Assembly: GCF_950023065.1 (NCBI RefSeq)
Contig: NC_088680.1
Coordinates: 67,245,350 to 67,309,349 of the forward strand
DNA from: Planococcus citri
Lineage: Eukaryota > Arthropoda > Insecta > Hemiptera > Pseudococcidae
Length of the DNA stretch: 64,000 bases
Reading direction: 5' to 3'
The notes below the pieces were generated by a model. That model was not told the DNA's origin, did no database searches, and saw nothing but the letters and a program-made list of their open reading frames with translations. Each line of letters starts with the position of its first letter. Positions within the stretch are counted from its first letter, which is position 1. A program made the translations under genes and the position numbers. Positions 1-11,420 of the stretch are shown here, one piece after another.

Positions 1-160
1 AATTGACGAGAGTAAATTTAAGAAGCCAGAAATGCAAAAAAATCTTGCCATTTTTCATTTTTTTTTTCAATCAGATCATGAAATTATCGAAGTATTTTAA
101 CTAAATCAAGTTTGGCCAAAATGTTTCTAGTTTGAAAATTTTTTGGTCCATTTTTGGCAA
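1..160. repeat. Dispersed repeat, copy A (cut by window edge)
   Basis: This stretch closely matches 6585-6755 in the same orientation: both contain an aagtttggccaaaatgt core followed by a ttttttggtccat core. It is non-coding and very T-rich. The window begins inside the copy, so its left end is not seen. Confidence 0.6.
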
Positions 161-1458
161 ATTTTATATGGATGTCAAAATCAGCCAAATGTCGTTGAAA
201 ACAGTCGGCATTTTTTTCAAAATCACACTTTCTATTGAATTTTCCAAGTTCCTCGTAATTTTGTTTCTTGCTAAAAAGTGTCGCTTTTTCGCAAAAAATT
301 CCAAAAAGTCTTGTTTTTCTTTTTCAAAAATTACACAAAAGTCTTGTTTTTTTACTTAAGAACTGAAAAGAAGCTTCGCTTTTCTGATAGAGTAAATGTC
401 AGTTTTTGTAAATAATTTTTTTTTAAATTCAAAAAAAAAATTTGTTTTGTAGAAAATTTGCTGAAAAATCTCACGTTTTCCAAGAATTTCTCAAAAGTTT
501 CCTTTTTTTGCCAGAAATTTTCAATTAAGGTGGGTATATTCAAAGACTCTTTTTTTTTTTTTGGATTTTTACCAATTTGAGATTTTGTTTGACACCTTTG
601 TCTTTGTATAACGAATGTAATAAGCTCGTTTATTTGTATTGTTTTTTTTGATAATTTTAATTAAAATTACAAATTTTCTTCCAGTTTCAATTTTTTTTTA
701 AATTTTCATTTGAAAAATTTGCCTTTTTAATTTTTTTGTGTGTAGGGTGGTTGGGGGGGGTCGAGTAGATGGCATTTGGAAAATTTGGTTGAAAAAGGGT
801 AGTGAAAAATGTAGTGAAAAAGTAGCGATTTTTTTCAACAAAAAAATCCGTTAGATACCCTGAATAGGGTTCTCAAAAAAAATACAAGTTTAAGAGCGCG
901 CGATAGGTAAAGTTTTCGTGTGGTGGTGCCATGGAACAGTGTTGACAAAATGCGCGGTAGTACGGGAGATACGGTCGTGTTTTTTTTCAAACTTTCTTTT
1001 TTTTGACCATGTTGCACCTCCCAGTGGGATCCCGGGAAAATTATTATGTTAAACCTTGGGGTATCATCAAGTTTTGAAAAAAATTCAGCCATGTACCCCC
1101 CTCAAAATTTTTTAAGAACGGGTTCAAAGTTTTCAACCCACAACCCCTCTGAAAAACTAAGATGATGGAGGGGAAAAATTTCAAAAAATTACTGTGTGTA
1201 CCCCCACATGATGTACACAATCTGTGAAATTTTCAAAATTTTTCATCAACCCCCCCCCCCTCACCCAAAAAAACATAACTTTGAATTTTTGATGTTTAGG
1301 GGGCAGTTTTTCTGGAAGGGGAAGGGGTGGTAGGTCAAAAATTTGCATGGAGAGTTTTTACATCAAGGGTGACTATTTAGACCACTTTTGACTCATTATG
1401 GATCAAAGGTCATTTCACCCATCTTATAGGGGAAGGCCCTTTGTTGAAAATCAGAAAA
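161..1458. other. AT-rich intergenic sequence, no gene seen
   Basis: Long T and A runs, a poly-G and a poly-C run; the short ORFs here have no recognisable protein pattern. At about 795-870 there is a string of gtagtgaaaa-type words ending in TAGATACCCTG. It resembles the ends of the CAGGGTGTCTACC elements at 30649-30995 and 62889-63975 and is probably a remnant of that family. Confidence 0.5.
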
Positions 1459-1466
1459 GATCACAT

Positions 1467-1750
1467 CAGTGGCGTAGCCAAGGGGGGGGCGAAGGGGGCC
1501 ATGGCCCCCCCCCCCCTTGCGAGCGAAAATTTGAAAGAAAACATGCAAAAATGGACGTTTTTTCGTTGTTTTGACCCATTTTTCCCAGAAATTTTCGCTC
1601 TCGCTTCGCTCGAGCAGTGATTTTGCCTTCATTTTCATAAAATCACCACACATTACAATAGATTTCCAGAAAATTACCCCTCATTTCGATTTTTCATGCC
1701 TAAAAATCTGGTTTTGCCCCCTCCTTGAGAAAATCCTGGCTACGCCACTG
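1467..1750. mobile_element. hAT-type MITE with 8-bp target duplication
   Basis: The element is 284 bp, begins CAGTGGCGTAGCC and ends GGCTACGCCACTG, a perfect 13-bp terminal inverted repeat. The 8-bp GATCACAT occurs on both sides (1459-1466 and 1751-1758), the target-site length expected of the hAT superfamily. It has no transposase ORF, so it is non-autonomous. Its interior carries a CGCTCTCGCTTCGCTCG motif that recurs near 61.9-63.5 kb. Confidence 0.85.
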
Positions 1751-1757
1751 GATCACA

Positions 1758-2368
1758 TAAGGTGCACCGGGGCAAGTCAGAATGATTTTTCGCAATTTCA
1801 ACTTTGACCAGCTGTCACTCCCCTTCTAATGAACCAATATGGATCAAATTTATTATGTAGGTTCCCATAAGGGTTCCTTAACCTATGGTGAAAATTTAAG
1901 CGTGATTGACACAGCAGCTTTCGCTCAGTGGAATAAAATATAAACTGTTCTGACTTCCCCCAATTGGGGAAAGTCAGAACAGGCTAAACTTTGCAGAGGC
2001 GTAGATCACAAACGGAGCGTCCTAGAAGAATTGCATAGCAACAAAATTGTAGAGAATTTAATTCTCTTTGAGATCACTCTCATCAGATTTTCACTAGGAC
2101 GCATGGTTCGTCCGCTATATGCGAAAAACTAAGAAATAGAAAGTCTGTATTTTAGACCAAATTCAAAACAAGTTCAAAACAACAACAAAATATAATTGAA
2201 CCAAAGACATCTACAATGAAACTGAATCGCAAACATTTTTATGCTGTGATGAAGTAGGGGTAGTACCCTCAAGTCACCTTTAGTGGCACTTCGCCAGATA
2301 TAAACCTCTAGGTGCTAGAGCAAGTTTTCTAACTTACCCCGAATTCCAACTTCCCCCGGTGCACCTTA
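1758..2368. mobile_element. Small inverted-repeat element (TAAGGTGCACCGGGG ends)
   Basis: TAAGGTGCACCGGGG at the left end reappears inverted as CCCCGGTGCACCTTA at the right end, near 2354-2368. The interior has a second palindrome, tctgacttcccc/ggggaaagtcaga, around 1948-1979. No coding sequence. The left end abuts the 8-bp duplication of the neighbouring hAT MITE, which therefore probably inserted at this element's edge. Superfamily not assigned. Confidence 0.6.
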
Positions 2369-2721
2369 CCTCATTTTGTGATGAAAATACTCAGAAAAAA
2401 TTTCAACTCCGGAGGTGCTCCCTAGGTGGTAGATTTGGACTCTCAAAGAGGAGGAGGGGTATTGTCGAAAAAATTGTGGTTTTTTCGATTCTGTCGCTAC
2501 ACAACCTGTTTTGAAAAAAATGGCCCTCATTCGTTTTCACTCATTTTTTTTTTTTACAAAGGCTACTCACCCAACTACTAATTAAGCCACCATTGAGTGG
2601 TCTTCAACACTCCTCGGGGGGGGGGGGATATCGTGTCCCAAAAAAATGGTCAAAATTTTGAAACATCATTAACAGTCGAGTGATACATATACTTATCGAA
2701 AGGTATAAGTGACAACAATAC

Positions 2722-3060
2722 CGTCTTCCTGAAACTAAAACTGAACTGAATCATTTAATACGTCAAGTCCAAAATGAACTGGAAAGCTTTAGATGTGTAA
2801 TGTACCAAAAATATACTTATCTACTCTTGGTTTAGAGAAGAATGATCTTTGGAAAGCTACTAAAAGAATAATCAGGCATCATAAACCCATTCCATCTCTA
2901 AATCTTCAAAACTCCACTGCTACAACTGATTTGGAGAAAAGCAATGCCTTTGCTGAGTACTTTGCAGATATATATGAACGAGATGTGAATACTAACACCC
3001 ATGAAGATGTGAGGATGAAGCAAAACATCAACTGCATTGATAAATGCCCTGCAAAACATA
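2722..3060 (+). pseudogene. Jockey-type LINE ORF2 fragment
   Basis: Translation shows the linker between endonuclease and reverse transcriptase typical of Jockey-group non-LTR retrotransposons. RLPETKTELNHLIRQVQNEL is followed by a frameshift, then DLWKATKRIIRHHKPIPSL and SNAFAEYFADIYERD. Neither the endonuclease nor the RT palm is present. It is a short dead fragment lying inside older repeat sequence. Confidence 0.6.
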
Positions 3061-3260
3061 TCGCTGAATATGAATATGGACTTATTTTTCGGGCCCAGCT
3101 CTTTAATATCCCTCCGTGTCTCTAAAAGGGTGCCAAAATTTTGAAAAATGTGAAAAGTCGAGTTATATGCTTTCGAGGTTGCTGAGTACGAATATAAACT
3201 TATTTTTGGGCCCAACCTCACAAAGCTTTTAACTGCCCCACAAAAGGGTCAGAATTTTGT
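3061..3260. repeat. Short tandem duplication
   Basis: Two roughly 110-bp units share gaatatgaatatggacttat / gaatataaacttattttt cores followed by gggccca and an aaaagggt(g/c) string. Non-coding. Confidence 0.4.
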
Positions 3261-3289
3261 GAAAAGTATGTTTTTCACATCCTAATGAA

Positions 3290-3545
3290 CGTTGCATAAT
3301 TAATTTAAATTATTTATCGAACATTCTTAATTGATTGATCTGCCTGAAGAATTGGAAGAAATGAGTTCGTCGAATTAATTACTTCCTGGATATATGCATT
3401 ACTTTTCTGAATATTTTAATGAAATGATATCATAAGAGAATTCTACGTCCTATCATTTCAATTTAATCTGCATATTTTTCATTAATATTCTTTTAAAGCT
3501 GTTGATAGCTCGAGTTACGTTGTGTTTATGATCGTATAAAATAAG
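3290..3545 (+). promoter_or_regulatory. Putative promoter of the AAA/nuclease gene
   Basis: This 5' flank is shared with the degenerate AAA-gene copy: 21120-21330 repeats gagttcgtcgaatta, tttaatgaaatgat and ctcgagttacgttgtgttt in the same order. A TATAAAA string lies at 3535-3541, but only about 25 bp before the ATG, so it may not be the working TATA box. The conserved flank argues that promoter and gene were duplicated together. Confidence 0.4.
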
Positions 3546-3565
3546 TTTGAAAATTTTTTGTGAAA

Positions 3566-5854
3566 ATGAACACAAAACCATTGCTTCGTGTAACGTTGAT
3601 TTTTTTGCTTCATTTACTACCATTTGCCTTATGTGACGAAAAGAAAAAGACTCAAGTATTGATTAAGAAATCCTTACATGCTGAAATTAATCGAACAGTC
3701 ATATATTCCATGGTCGATTCACCCTCTGCTGACTTCCTTTCTTTCCTGAAAGAAGCCCAGGTATTCATCGACAAATCATTGCTAGTTATAGCTGTGCACG
3801 AGGGCCAGGACGATGAGTGCTACTCTGTCGTAATTATTACATGCCCTTCAGGCTGGGGAAAAACGAATAACTTGAATATGTTCGCATTCTATAGCGAACT
3901 GTTCGTCGATGAAAATGGAGATGAACTTCCTAGAGAGAAATCACCAGCGTATCAATATTTCATCAAAGGGCTTATTACCGATAAAAGTGGACGAGTTCTG
4001 GATGAAGTTAATGAGTTGCCTTTGATCCATGATTACTCCAAGAATAAGGATCATTTAGCTGCGTATCCGGTGATTCGTTTGAATGGCTCTGTGTTGGATA
4101 TGGAGTCTGGAATCGAATCGTTCAGAGTTCTGATAAATATGGCGTACAAGTTACACGAACCTTTACGCAATCGATTAATAAGGGATAGCGATCGAGGTCC
4201 TCTGGTACAAAGAGAGCACGCGAAAATCAATTTGGAACTTTTCGACCTGTTTTACGATGAAAATAAAATTAAGGATTTGCCTGGAGAGAGGTTTAAAGGT
4301 GGCATTTTCACTTTGTGTGAAATCCTGAAGCAAACATACAACAGGACGGTGGTGATAATATTTGACGAATATGATCGCTATGTTCACAGCGCATTCCTAA
4401 CCGGTTCCAAATTTCAATCTACGCCGGTTGAAACTAAAAATTTCATGGAGTTTTTCGGAACATTCATGTGGGTAACTTTCAGAGATAATAATTATTTAGA
4501 AAAAGCCATGATTACAGGAGTATTGCATATCGACGATGGTACTAATACGTATCCAAATCCGTGGTACTCGTATAGATCCAACGTATTCGGCGTCTCTAAT
4601 TTATATCCGTTTTATGGAGTTTTTGAATGGGAATTCGAACATTTGAGTAGGTTACGTGGTTTCAACACGTCAAAGGATGGGCACGTATCTCGTATTCAGT
4701 ATGAAGGATTTCGAGCATTACGTAACCTAGATTCGCCGATGTTCTCCACGTATTCTGTCGCCAAATATGTGAATTCCGTAAACGGCGAATTGATTGTATC
4801 GCATCAACTTGAATTCGCGGAAAAAATCATCAGTGAATTATTACAGCACGAAACATTCGAAGATGAACTGATCGATTTCATTAAATGTACGGATAATACT
4901 CGATTCCTCGGGATTCCTCATCCTAGAATATTTTATTTCATGACAGTAGCTGAATGTGAATTAATCAATGATTTGAGATTCGTCAGGCAACCGTACCATA
5001 GGGTAGGTCATCGAGCTGTTGTTTTTTTCTATCTATTGAACGTCGGAATAGCATCGTTACATAAAAAACAGTCTAAAATAATGTGGGATGTCGTCATAAA
5101 AGGTCTCAATCTAGAAGTAGTTGATTTTTTGAAGAAACGAATTTTAGCCAAATATCAGCTGCTTAACAATTCCATGATTCTGAATACATCTGCGGTTCTC
5201 GAGTATGCGAGAAGAGCGGACGATAATGATACCCTACCGAAAGTGATGAAATCCATTGCAGAATATTTACATATTGTAACCGAAGGAAAAGGATTCGATA
5301 GCATGGGGACCTTCGAGAGTCCTAGAAATTTCAGAAAATATAAGCTGCTTCGGTATTTTTTTCTCAATGCTTTGTCACGGATGTCTCCAAAAATGGGTCT
5401 TTGTCGGAACGATCCATTTACCACATTCGCATACGTGGATATTTTCATCTTGGCAGACGATATGGCTTTGATAATCGATTATAAATGCGATGAATGTGAC
5501 AGCATCGATGAAGCTTTCAACCCAATAATATCTTACGGATTCAAATGTCATTCCCACTACTCCAAGTACAAGCACCTTAAATTTCTAGCTCTCCAGGTGT
5601 ATGATTCTTTGACTATAGAAGCCAAGGGAATCACTTTTGAAACTGCGATGATCAAGCAAGAGTTTTTAGATTGGATTGGTCAAAATGAAATTATTGCAGA
5701 AACAACAATAACTGATGAATATGAAAAAATGACGATTGCGAGCTCCCAAATTTCTAAAAAGCTGATGAACGATAGGAAACCTGCTGTGTGCCGTTATGAA
5801 AACGATACGTTATTATACCCTGCTTACCCAAAGTCAGAAAATGAAATGATTTGA
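3566..5854 (+). CDS. Secreted AAA-ATPase / PD-(D/E)XK nuclease-like protein
   Basis: A single uninterrupted exon encodes 762 aa from the ATG at 3566; the frame stays open upstream to a GTG at 3560. Residues 1-23 form a hydrophobic signal peptide (LLRVTLIFLLHLLPFALC), followed by a charged DEKKK stretch. A P-loop CPSGWGKT lies at 93-100 and Walker B VVIIFDEYD at 262-270, matching the bacterial AAA-ATPase-like family (PF09820 type). Near the C-terminus, D625 and IIDYK (D638, K640) fit the D...(D/E)xK active site of the PD-(D/E)XK domain usually fused to that ATPase. Such proteins are typical of bacteria, including intracellular symbionts; a signal peptide is not. Inference: laterally acquired, host-adapted and entering the secretory pathway. 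Several N-x-S/T sites are present. Substrate unknown. Confidence 0.8.
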   Translation: MNTKPLLRVTLIFLLHLLPFALCDEKKKTQVLIKKSLHAEINRTVIYSMVDSPSADFLSFLKEAQVFIDKSLLVIAVHEGQDDECYSVVIITCPSGWGKTNNLNMFAFYSELFVDENGDELPREKSPAYQYFIKGLITDKSGRVLDEVNELPLIHDYSKNKDHLAAYPVIRLNGSVLDMESGIESFRVLINMAYKLHEPLRNRLIRDSDRGPLVQREHAKINLELFDLFYDENKIKDLPGERFKGGIFTLCEILKQTYNRTVVIIFDEYDRYVHSAFLTGSKFQSTPVETKNFMEFFGTFMWVTFRDNNYLEKAMITGVLHIDDGTNTYPNPWYSYRSNVFGVSNLYPFYGVFEWEFEHLSRLRGFNTSKDGHVSRIQYEGFRALRNLDSPMFSTYSVAKYVNSVNGELIVSHQLEFAEKIISELLQHETFEDELIDFIKCTDNTRFLGIPHPRIFYFMTVAECELINDLRFVRQPYHRVGHRAVVFFYLLNVGIASLHKKQSKIMWDVVIKGLNLEVVDFLKKRILAKYQLLNNSMILNTSAVLEYARRADDNDTLPKVMKSIAEYLHIVTEGKGFDSMGTFESPRNFRKYKLLRYFFLNALSRMSPKMGLCRNDPFTTFAYVDIFILADDMALIIDYKCDECDSIDEAFNPIISYGFKCHSHYSKYKHLKFLALQVYDSLTIEAKGITFETAMIKQEFLDWIGQNEIIAETTITDEYEKMTIASSQISKKLMNDRKPAVCRYENDTLLYPAYPKSENEMI

Positions 5855-5889
5855 GCCATTTTTTTTCCATTTCGTAATGATTTCTTGGT

Positions 5890-5895
5890 AATAAA
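5890..5895 (+). other. Poly(A) signal of the AAA/nuclease gene
   Basis: AATAAA 35 bp after the stop codon, followed by a T-rich stretch. It supports transcription as an ordinary eukaryotic mRNA. Confidence 0.55.
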
Positions 5896-6028
5896 GAGTG
5901 ATAAATTTTTATTTTATTCGATTCCCAAAGATTAACGTATGTGAAGAAGGTGCCCTTCAGAAAATTCTGCTCTTTTGCTTTTCTTATCATGAAAGCCTGC
6001 TTGTCTGACACTTTCTATGGTTTAAATC

Positions 6029-6530
6029 ATGGAACAAACATTTCAAGACTACCCCTACTGAAAAATACTGAAATATTTTTGGGAAAATTACTTGTTTCTT
6101 TCATATTTTAAATCCGAAATTTTTGAATTTCCAATTCATTCTTCCCTTATTTTGAAATTGGAATTTCTAAAAAATTTCTCTCAAGTGAAGATAAATTTGA
6201 GGAGAAAGATCTAAAATCTGAAAACTTTGAATGGATTAAACTCCTCTCTATTCCATTCAAATAAAATTTGAAAAATTTTCACCTTTTTATCTTTTTTGCT
6301 ATTTTTTAATCGCGGAACAAAAATCTTGGGACTCCCTCTTCTGAAAAATATCGAGGTACGAGTATTTTTGGGAAAATCACTTGTTTTTTCATATTTTAGA
6401 TCAAACATTTTAAAATTTCCCACTTATTGTTCCCTTAGTTTGTAAATTTTGATTTTTGAAAATTTTTACTCAAGTGATAATAAATTTTGGGGAAAAGATC
6501 TGAACATCTGAAAATTTTGAATTGAAAAAA
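6029..6530. repeat. Imperfect direct repeat of about 200-250 bp
   Basis: 6029-6228 and 6310-6530 are diverged direct copies, sharing gaaaaat(a)ctgaaatatttttggga, tttcatatttta, ctcaagtga and gatctaaa/gatctgaa landmarks. Non-coding. Copy B of the repeat that opens the window (6585-6755) follows. Confidence 0.5.
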
Positions 6531-6584
6531 AGAAATGGAAATGCTTTCTAGAAGTTACCTTAGAGGAGGGAGGGGGAGTAAACT

Positions 6585-6755
6585 TGAAAAAATTGAGGAG
6601 TGTAAATTTTTTGATGACAAAAATTTAGAAAAATCGTGCCATTTTCCATTTTTTTCAATCGGACCATGAAATTATCTATTTTTTAAGTAGGTACCTGTAT
6701 ACACCAAGTTTGGCCAAAATGTATACTGTTTTGAGAATTTTTTGGTCCATCTCCA
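6585..6755. repeat. Dispersed repeat, copy B
   Basis: Same orientation and same landmarks as 1-160. The rest of 6756-7435 is AT-rich with no gene seen. Confidence 0.55.
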
Positions 6756-7435
6756 CTAAAATTCCAGAATGAAATTTGATTGGTTTTTCGTATCTCGTAA
6801 ATTTTCATATTTAAAAAGTTTAAATTTTTGTGTACGAGCTTTTTGTGAAAAATTTTCAAAATTTATGTGTGCTTATTTAGGGATTTTGTGCACGTGTATA
6901 AATAATGTGAAATTCCAAAATAAAATTTAACCCCAGTGAGTGAGTTTTCATATGTATTATAGATTCTTTAAACTTTTATATCTCGGCTTTCTGTAAAAAA
7001 TTTTCAAAATTTATTGAATCTCATTTTAACGAAAAATGCATGATATTTTTCATGGCAGGACCTTGAAATTTAATTTCCAAAATAATTTTTTTCAAATAAA
7101 AATTCCCACCGTCAATCTCCTTATTTTTGACCAAAATTTTTTTTAATTTGAAAATTACGTCACTCCCACATTTGTAACCGAAAAATTTTCGTATCCTTAC
7201 ATTGTAAATTTATTTTGGAAATTGTGACAGAAAAAATGCCCATTTTGAGCATTTCTTCCAATTCCAAACTGAAATTTTCAGTAAAACTTATTTTTTTAAA
7301 ATATACTTATGTTCGACAAAGTTATACTCCTCCTTCCCATTTATAATGAAATTTTTCAATTTTCATCCGTCAGATTCTTCTCGGGCATCAAAAAGTTAAA
7401 TTGTGTTCAATCGGTTACGGATTTTTTTGCCTTTT

Positions 7436-7640
7436 TTATCGCTTGACTGAACAAATTAATATTGGCTGATTAGATTAAATCGAGATTTTTTGAAATTGAA
7501 AAATCATAATACCTTGACAATTTTATAAACGTATTCACTTCAACATCAATATCTCGAATCGTGGTATGAGAAGAACACCATTAATCCTTTCATATGTAAA
7601 TGTATTAAATTGTATTTTAAATATTTTTTTCTCCGATATA
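7436..7640 (+). promoter_or_regulatory. Duplicated 5' flank of PDDEXK_2 gene 1
   Basis: This flank aligns with 11790-11978 upstream of gene 2. Shared landmarks in the same order are tttatcgcttga, ggctgatta/ggttgatta, ttttttgaaattgaa, cgtaatacctt, aacatcaatatc and cgaatcgtg. The duplication therefore included regulatory sequence as well as the gene. No clear TATA box was identified. Confidence 0.5.
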
Positions 7641-8667
7641 ATGGAGTGTTTTGAAGGTGGCAGGTTCATGATTTGTTGGTGTCTTATTTTCCACTTTTCA
7701 AGTCACACTGCGGTAACTATTGCAGAAATGGAGTAAGTACAATATATTTTTATGATATGTGGCTTGTACGCTCGTACCAGAATAAACAGGGTGTAACGCT
7801 GTATAATCATTTTTCTGCAGGATCCTAAGCCAGTCAGCGCAAAATTCCTTATTTCGAGGTATCTTCAATGATACGACCGTATTATTGTCATTTTTAAACT
7901 CCATCTCCGTGTTCTATCCGGACATAAATGTGGAAGAATTAACTGATATCGATATAAATCCTCGAGAGCCCAAAAGAGGGGTAGACCAACCGGAAACGAT
8001 CTTCGATGCATGGGCTACCGATAAACATGGTGAAAATTACATATTCCAGATGCAACAGTCCTTCAAACCGTTCCAAGCTAGCATGTACCAATATTATGCC
8101 GCCCAAGCGTATTGCGATGCTATCGAATTAAAGTATAACAAATTTCAAAAACAACATGGCAGAGCCCCAAACGATCGAGAACTTTACGCAGACGCCCCCA
8201 GCGTTTTTCTCATCGTCTTTACGGATGACCTGCCTGTAAAACCATTCACCTGCGGTGATTCTATGCACGCTTGTATCGATGAGTTTGACCAAGAATCAAA
8301 ATTAAATTTCATGTTTACTAATTTACAAAAAATAGATGAAATGCCTAATCACGGTTTTACTAAATGGATCCATTTTTTGAAACATTCGCGAAATGGATGG
8401 CTTCCAAAGAAACTAGAACCAATTTATGAAAATGAGATGGGTATCATTCGAGCTCTCAAGATTATGAAAGAAACATCGCCTGTGAGTGGGAATGTGAAGC
8501 TGAAAGAAAAATCGAAGAACTTGATCGAAGCTAAAGAAGAGGCTCGCCAGGAGGCTCTCGAGGAGGTAGCTAAGCGTCTTTTGAAGCAAAATATGACCAA
8601 TGACGAAATTTGGGATATAACCGGTCTAAGCAAAGATCGAATAGAAATATTGCGAAACGATATCTAA
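7641..8667 (+). CDS. Secreted PDDEXK_2 (Rpn/transposase-like) protein 1, catalytic Glu replaced
   Basis: Two exons, 7641-7732 and 7821-8667, join in phase 2 (GA|G) across an 88-bp GTAAGT...TTTTCTGCAG intron to give 312 aa. Exon 1 encodes a hydrophobic leader (FMICWCLIFHFSSHTAVTIA). Exon 2 encodes the bacterial PD-(D/E)XK family transposase fold (PF12784 type): FNDTTVLLSFLNSI, then FDAWATDKHGENYIFQMQ, and a C-terminal helix-turn tail (AKRLLKQNMTNDEIWDITGL) typical of the family. The first acidic residue D93 is present, but the expected E-x-Q is Q107-M-Q109, so nuclease activity is doubtful. A paralog lies 4.3 kb downstream. Probably of bacterial origin; function in this genome unknown. Confidence 0.78.
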
Positions 8668-8938
8668 TAAGTATGGCATCCTTTGCCTAGGTTGAAGGGA
8701 GTCAATTGTGATGCGAAATATGTACTGTTATGAGAGCGGTCACAGTATTTGACGTTTGTTTGAATTTTTTCTCAAAATAATATCTATCAATATAATAACC
8801 CTGTGAGTACCTCATGGATCAATAGAAATATGTATAAAAAGTTCATCAACCTGGGTGGTTTAATTTGAATTCATTTCTGTTCATTTATACTTGTCTGATA
8901 ATAATTAATCAGTAAAAAGGAGTTGCCAAGATTTCATA

Positions 8939-11420
8939 ATGGATCATTCCACGTCAATCGGACCAAGAAGTGGTAGGTGGGTTCGCCGATTTTTTTGAAA
9001 TTTTTCCTGTGGAAAGACCTTCCAAAGGGATGACCAATGGCGCAAATCCCAGCCCTCTAGCCCATTTTTAACGGCAGCCAGGGGGTGTCAAAGTTTTCAG
9101 TGATCCTAAAATACCATCCATTTCAGCAGTGGATTACTCGATAACCGCGATACCTATCAAAATGGAACTTTTCCCGATAGTTAGGGGTTTTGAAAGGCTT
9201 TTTGGTTATATCATAAAAATCAGTGTTGCCACTTTTTTTCGTACAAAAAATTAGCTGAAAAAGTTTCAAAACGTAATTTTTATATCGTTCCGACTCCCAA
9301 AAATTCTGAAAAAAATATATTATGGACAACTTTTCATGCTGAACAACATATTAAAAAATTGGGATGGTAACTTGGCGCAAAGTCGATTTAATAAAATTTA
9401 AAGTTTGCGAAAAAATGCGATTTTTTTATTTAAAACATGAAAAAAAGTTTTGATTGGTAAAGTTGACCCATTTGACCCCTATTTTTACGTATCTGTTGAA
9501 AAAGTTGAAAAAACCCTTTCACTCGATGAAATAAACACCTCACATGAAAATCAAAATTTGAAAAAATTCAATTTTCAATTTCAAACATCAAAAAAAGTTT
9601 AAATTGATTCAGGTGTCTTATTTTGACCTCTTTCTGACGTATTTCATGAAAAAGTGTTAAAGTTGGTTTAGACATTATCTAGATGGTGGGAATCGTATTT
9701 AATTCCTACTGGAGCGGGACAATAATTATTCCTTACGTGGGGAATAATTACCACTTACCTGGATAGCTCGAGAGATGATATGGGGTAGATAATCCTGCCT
9801 AACTAATCACGTATGTACTCTAATAATAATAAAACACATTCGTGATGACTACTAAAATGTTTTTATTAAATATTAGTTACATATGTATTAGAAGGTGCGT
9901 AGAGGGCAATTACAAACTACACAGTTGAACATAATGAAATGATCAGGCGCGTTACCTGCCACTTACGACCTGGATAAATATAATAATTCCAACCATTTAC
10001 GTATTAAGTGAGTACCTAATACATACATGATCAGAATGTCACAAATAATTGAGATGTAGTTACAATTATCATGAGTTAATTTGGGTAGGTCTCATAAATA
10101 TAATATTCCTACTTCGACTAACTCAATTAATTAATACTAAACTATAATTAATTGAGGGAACCATCAGGCCCAAATAAGTATTTCTCAATACTTACCAAAG
10201 ACACTGTACATATTACCTATCCAATCGATGTACTCACTAAATCCTAGTACTTGATATGTAGGTACGTACTTACACAAGGTTCGATATAATGCGAGAAATG
10301 CCTTTGATGCCTGGGGTGATCAAATGTGCATCCAAAAGAACCATATTGATTACGTGGAATTAATCAATATGTTCAGAGAAACACTAATTACCACGTTAGA
10401 AGTGGGTTAAACACGATAAATGGTGCATTGTCTTAAGGACTATGCACTTTCACATTTTCCAATGCCGAAGCGAGAATACATATTTACAACATTGACTTAG
10501 CTCCAGAGAGCTCGAGATTCCGGTGCTAAGTGAAGAGCCTTGCTTGCGATCTTGCAACAGTTGATGGATCCACGAGCAGAGAATCCCCCACGTTCCCCTT
10601 ACTTCCAGTATAGGTATAATTTTAGAGAGAGCAAGTAACGAAGTATCTCCCTATAAATAGATCGAGTAATATTGTGCAAAAAGGGAGTTATACTAATAAT
10701 CGCTAAGGAGGTTACGGGCATCCTGCCTCTCACAAAAGTTGATAAAAATTAAACTCACAACAAAAAAATAAAAATTCGTTCATTTTTTGAATCTTATCAA
10801 ATTTTGATTTTTTTTGTGAGGAGTTCATTTCATCGAGTGAAAGGGGTTTTTCAACTTTTTCAACAGATACGTAAAAATAGGGGTCAAATGGGTCAACTTT
10901 ATCTATCAAAACTTGTTTTCATGTTTTAAATAAAAAAATCGCATTTTTTCGCAAACTTTAAATTTTATTAAATCGACTTTGCGCCAAGTTACCATCCCAA
11001 TTTTTTAATATGTTGTTCAGCATGAAAAGTTGTCCATAATATATTTTTTTCAGAATTTTTGGGAGTCGGAACGATATAAAAACTACGTTTTGAAACTTTT
11101 CCAGCTAATTTTTTGTACGAAAAAAAGTGGCAACACTGATTTTTATGATATCACCAAAAAGCCTTTCAAAACCCCTGATTATCGGAAAAAGTTCCGTTTT
11201 GATAGGTATCGCGGTTATCGAGTAATCCACTGCTGAAATGGATGGTATTTTAGGATCACTGAAAATTTTGACACCCCCTGGCTGCCGTTGAAAATGGGCT
11301 AGAGGGCTGGGATTTGCGCCATTGGTCATCCCTTTGGAAGATCTTTCCACAGGAAAAATTTCAAAAAAATTGGCGAACCCACCTACCACTTCTTGGTCCG
11401 ATTGACGTGGAATGACCCAT
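8939..11420. mobile_element. Foldback DNA element with ~630-bp inverted arms
   Basis: 8939-9570 is repeated inverted at about 10795-11420, including the outer TCATTCCACGTCAATC ends. Arm identity is high, so the same small shadow ORF appears on opposite strands at 9123-9329 and 11030-11236. The 1.2-kb centre (9571-10795) is non-coding and differs from the arms. No transposase was found. The element sits between the two PDDEXK_2 paralogs and accounts for most of their separation. A distant relative of its end occurs at 60574. Confidence 0.75.

Noticed and set aside
2898..3221. 107-codon minus-strand ORF
   Set aside because: Opposite the Jockey fragment and a tandem repeat; no protein pattern.
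9123..11236. Identical-looking 68-codon ORFs on opposite strands
   Set aside because: Explained by the inverted arms of one foldback element.
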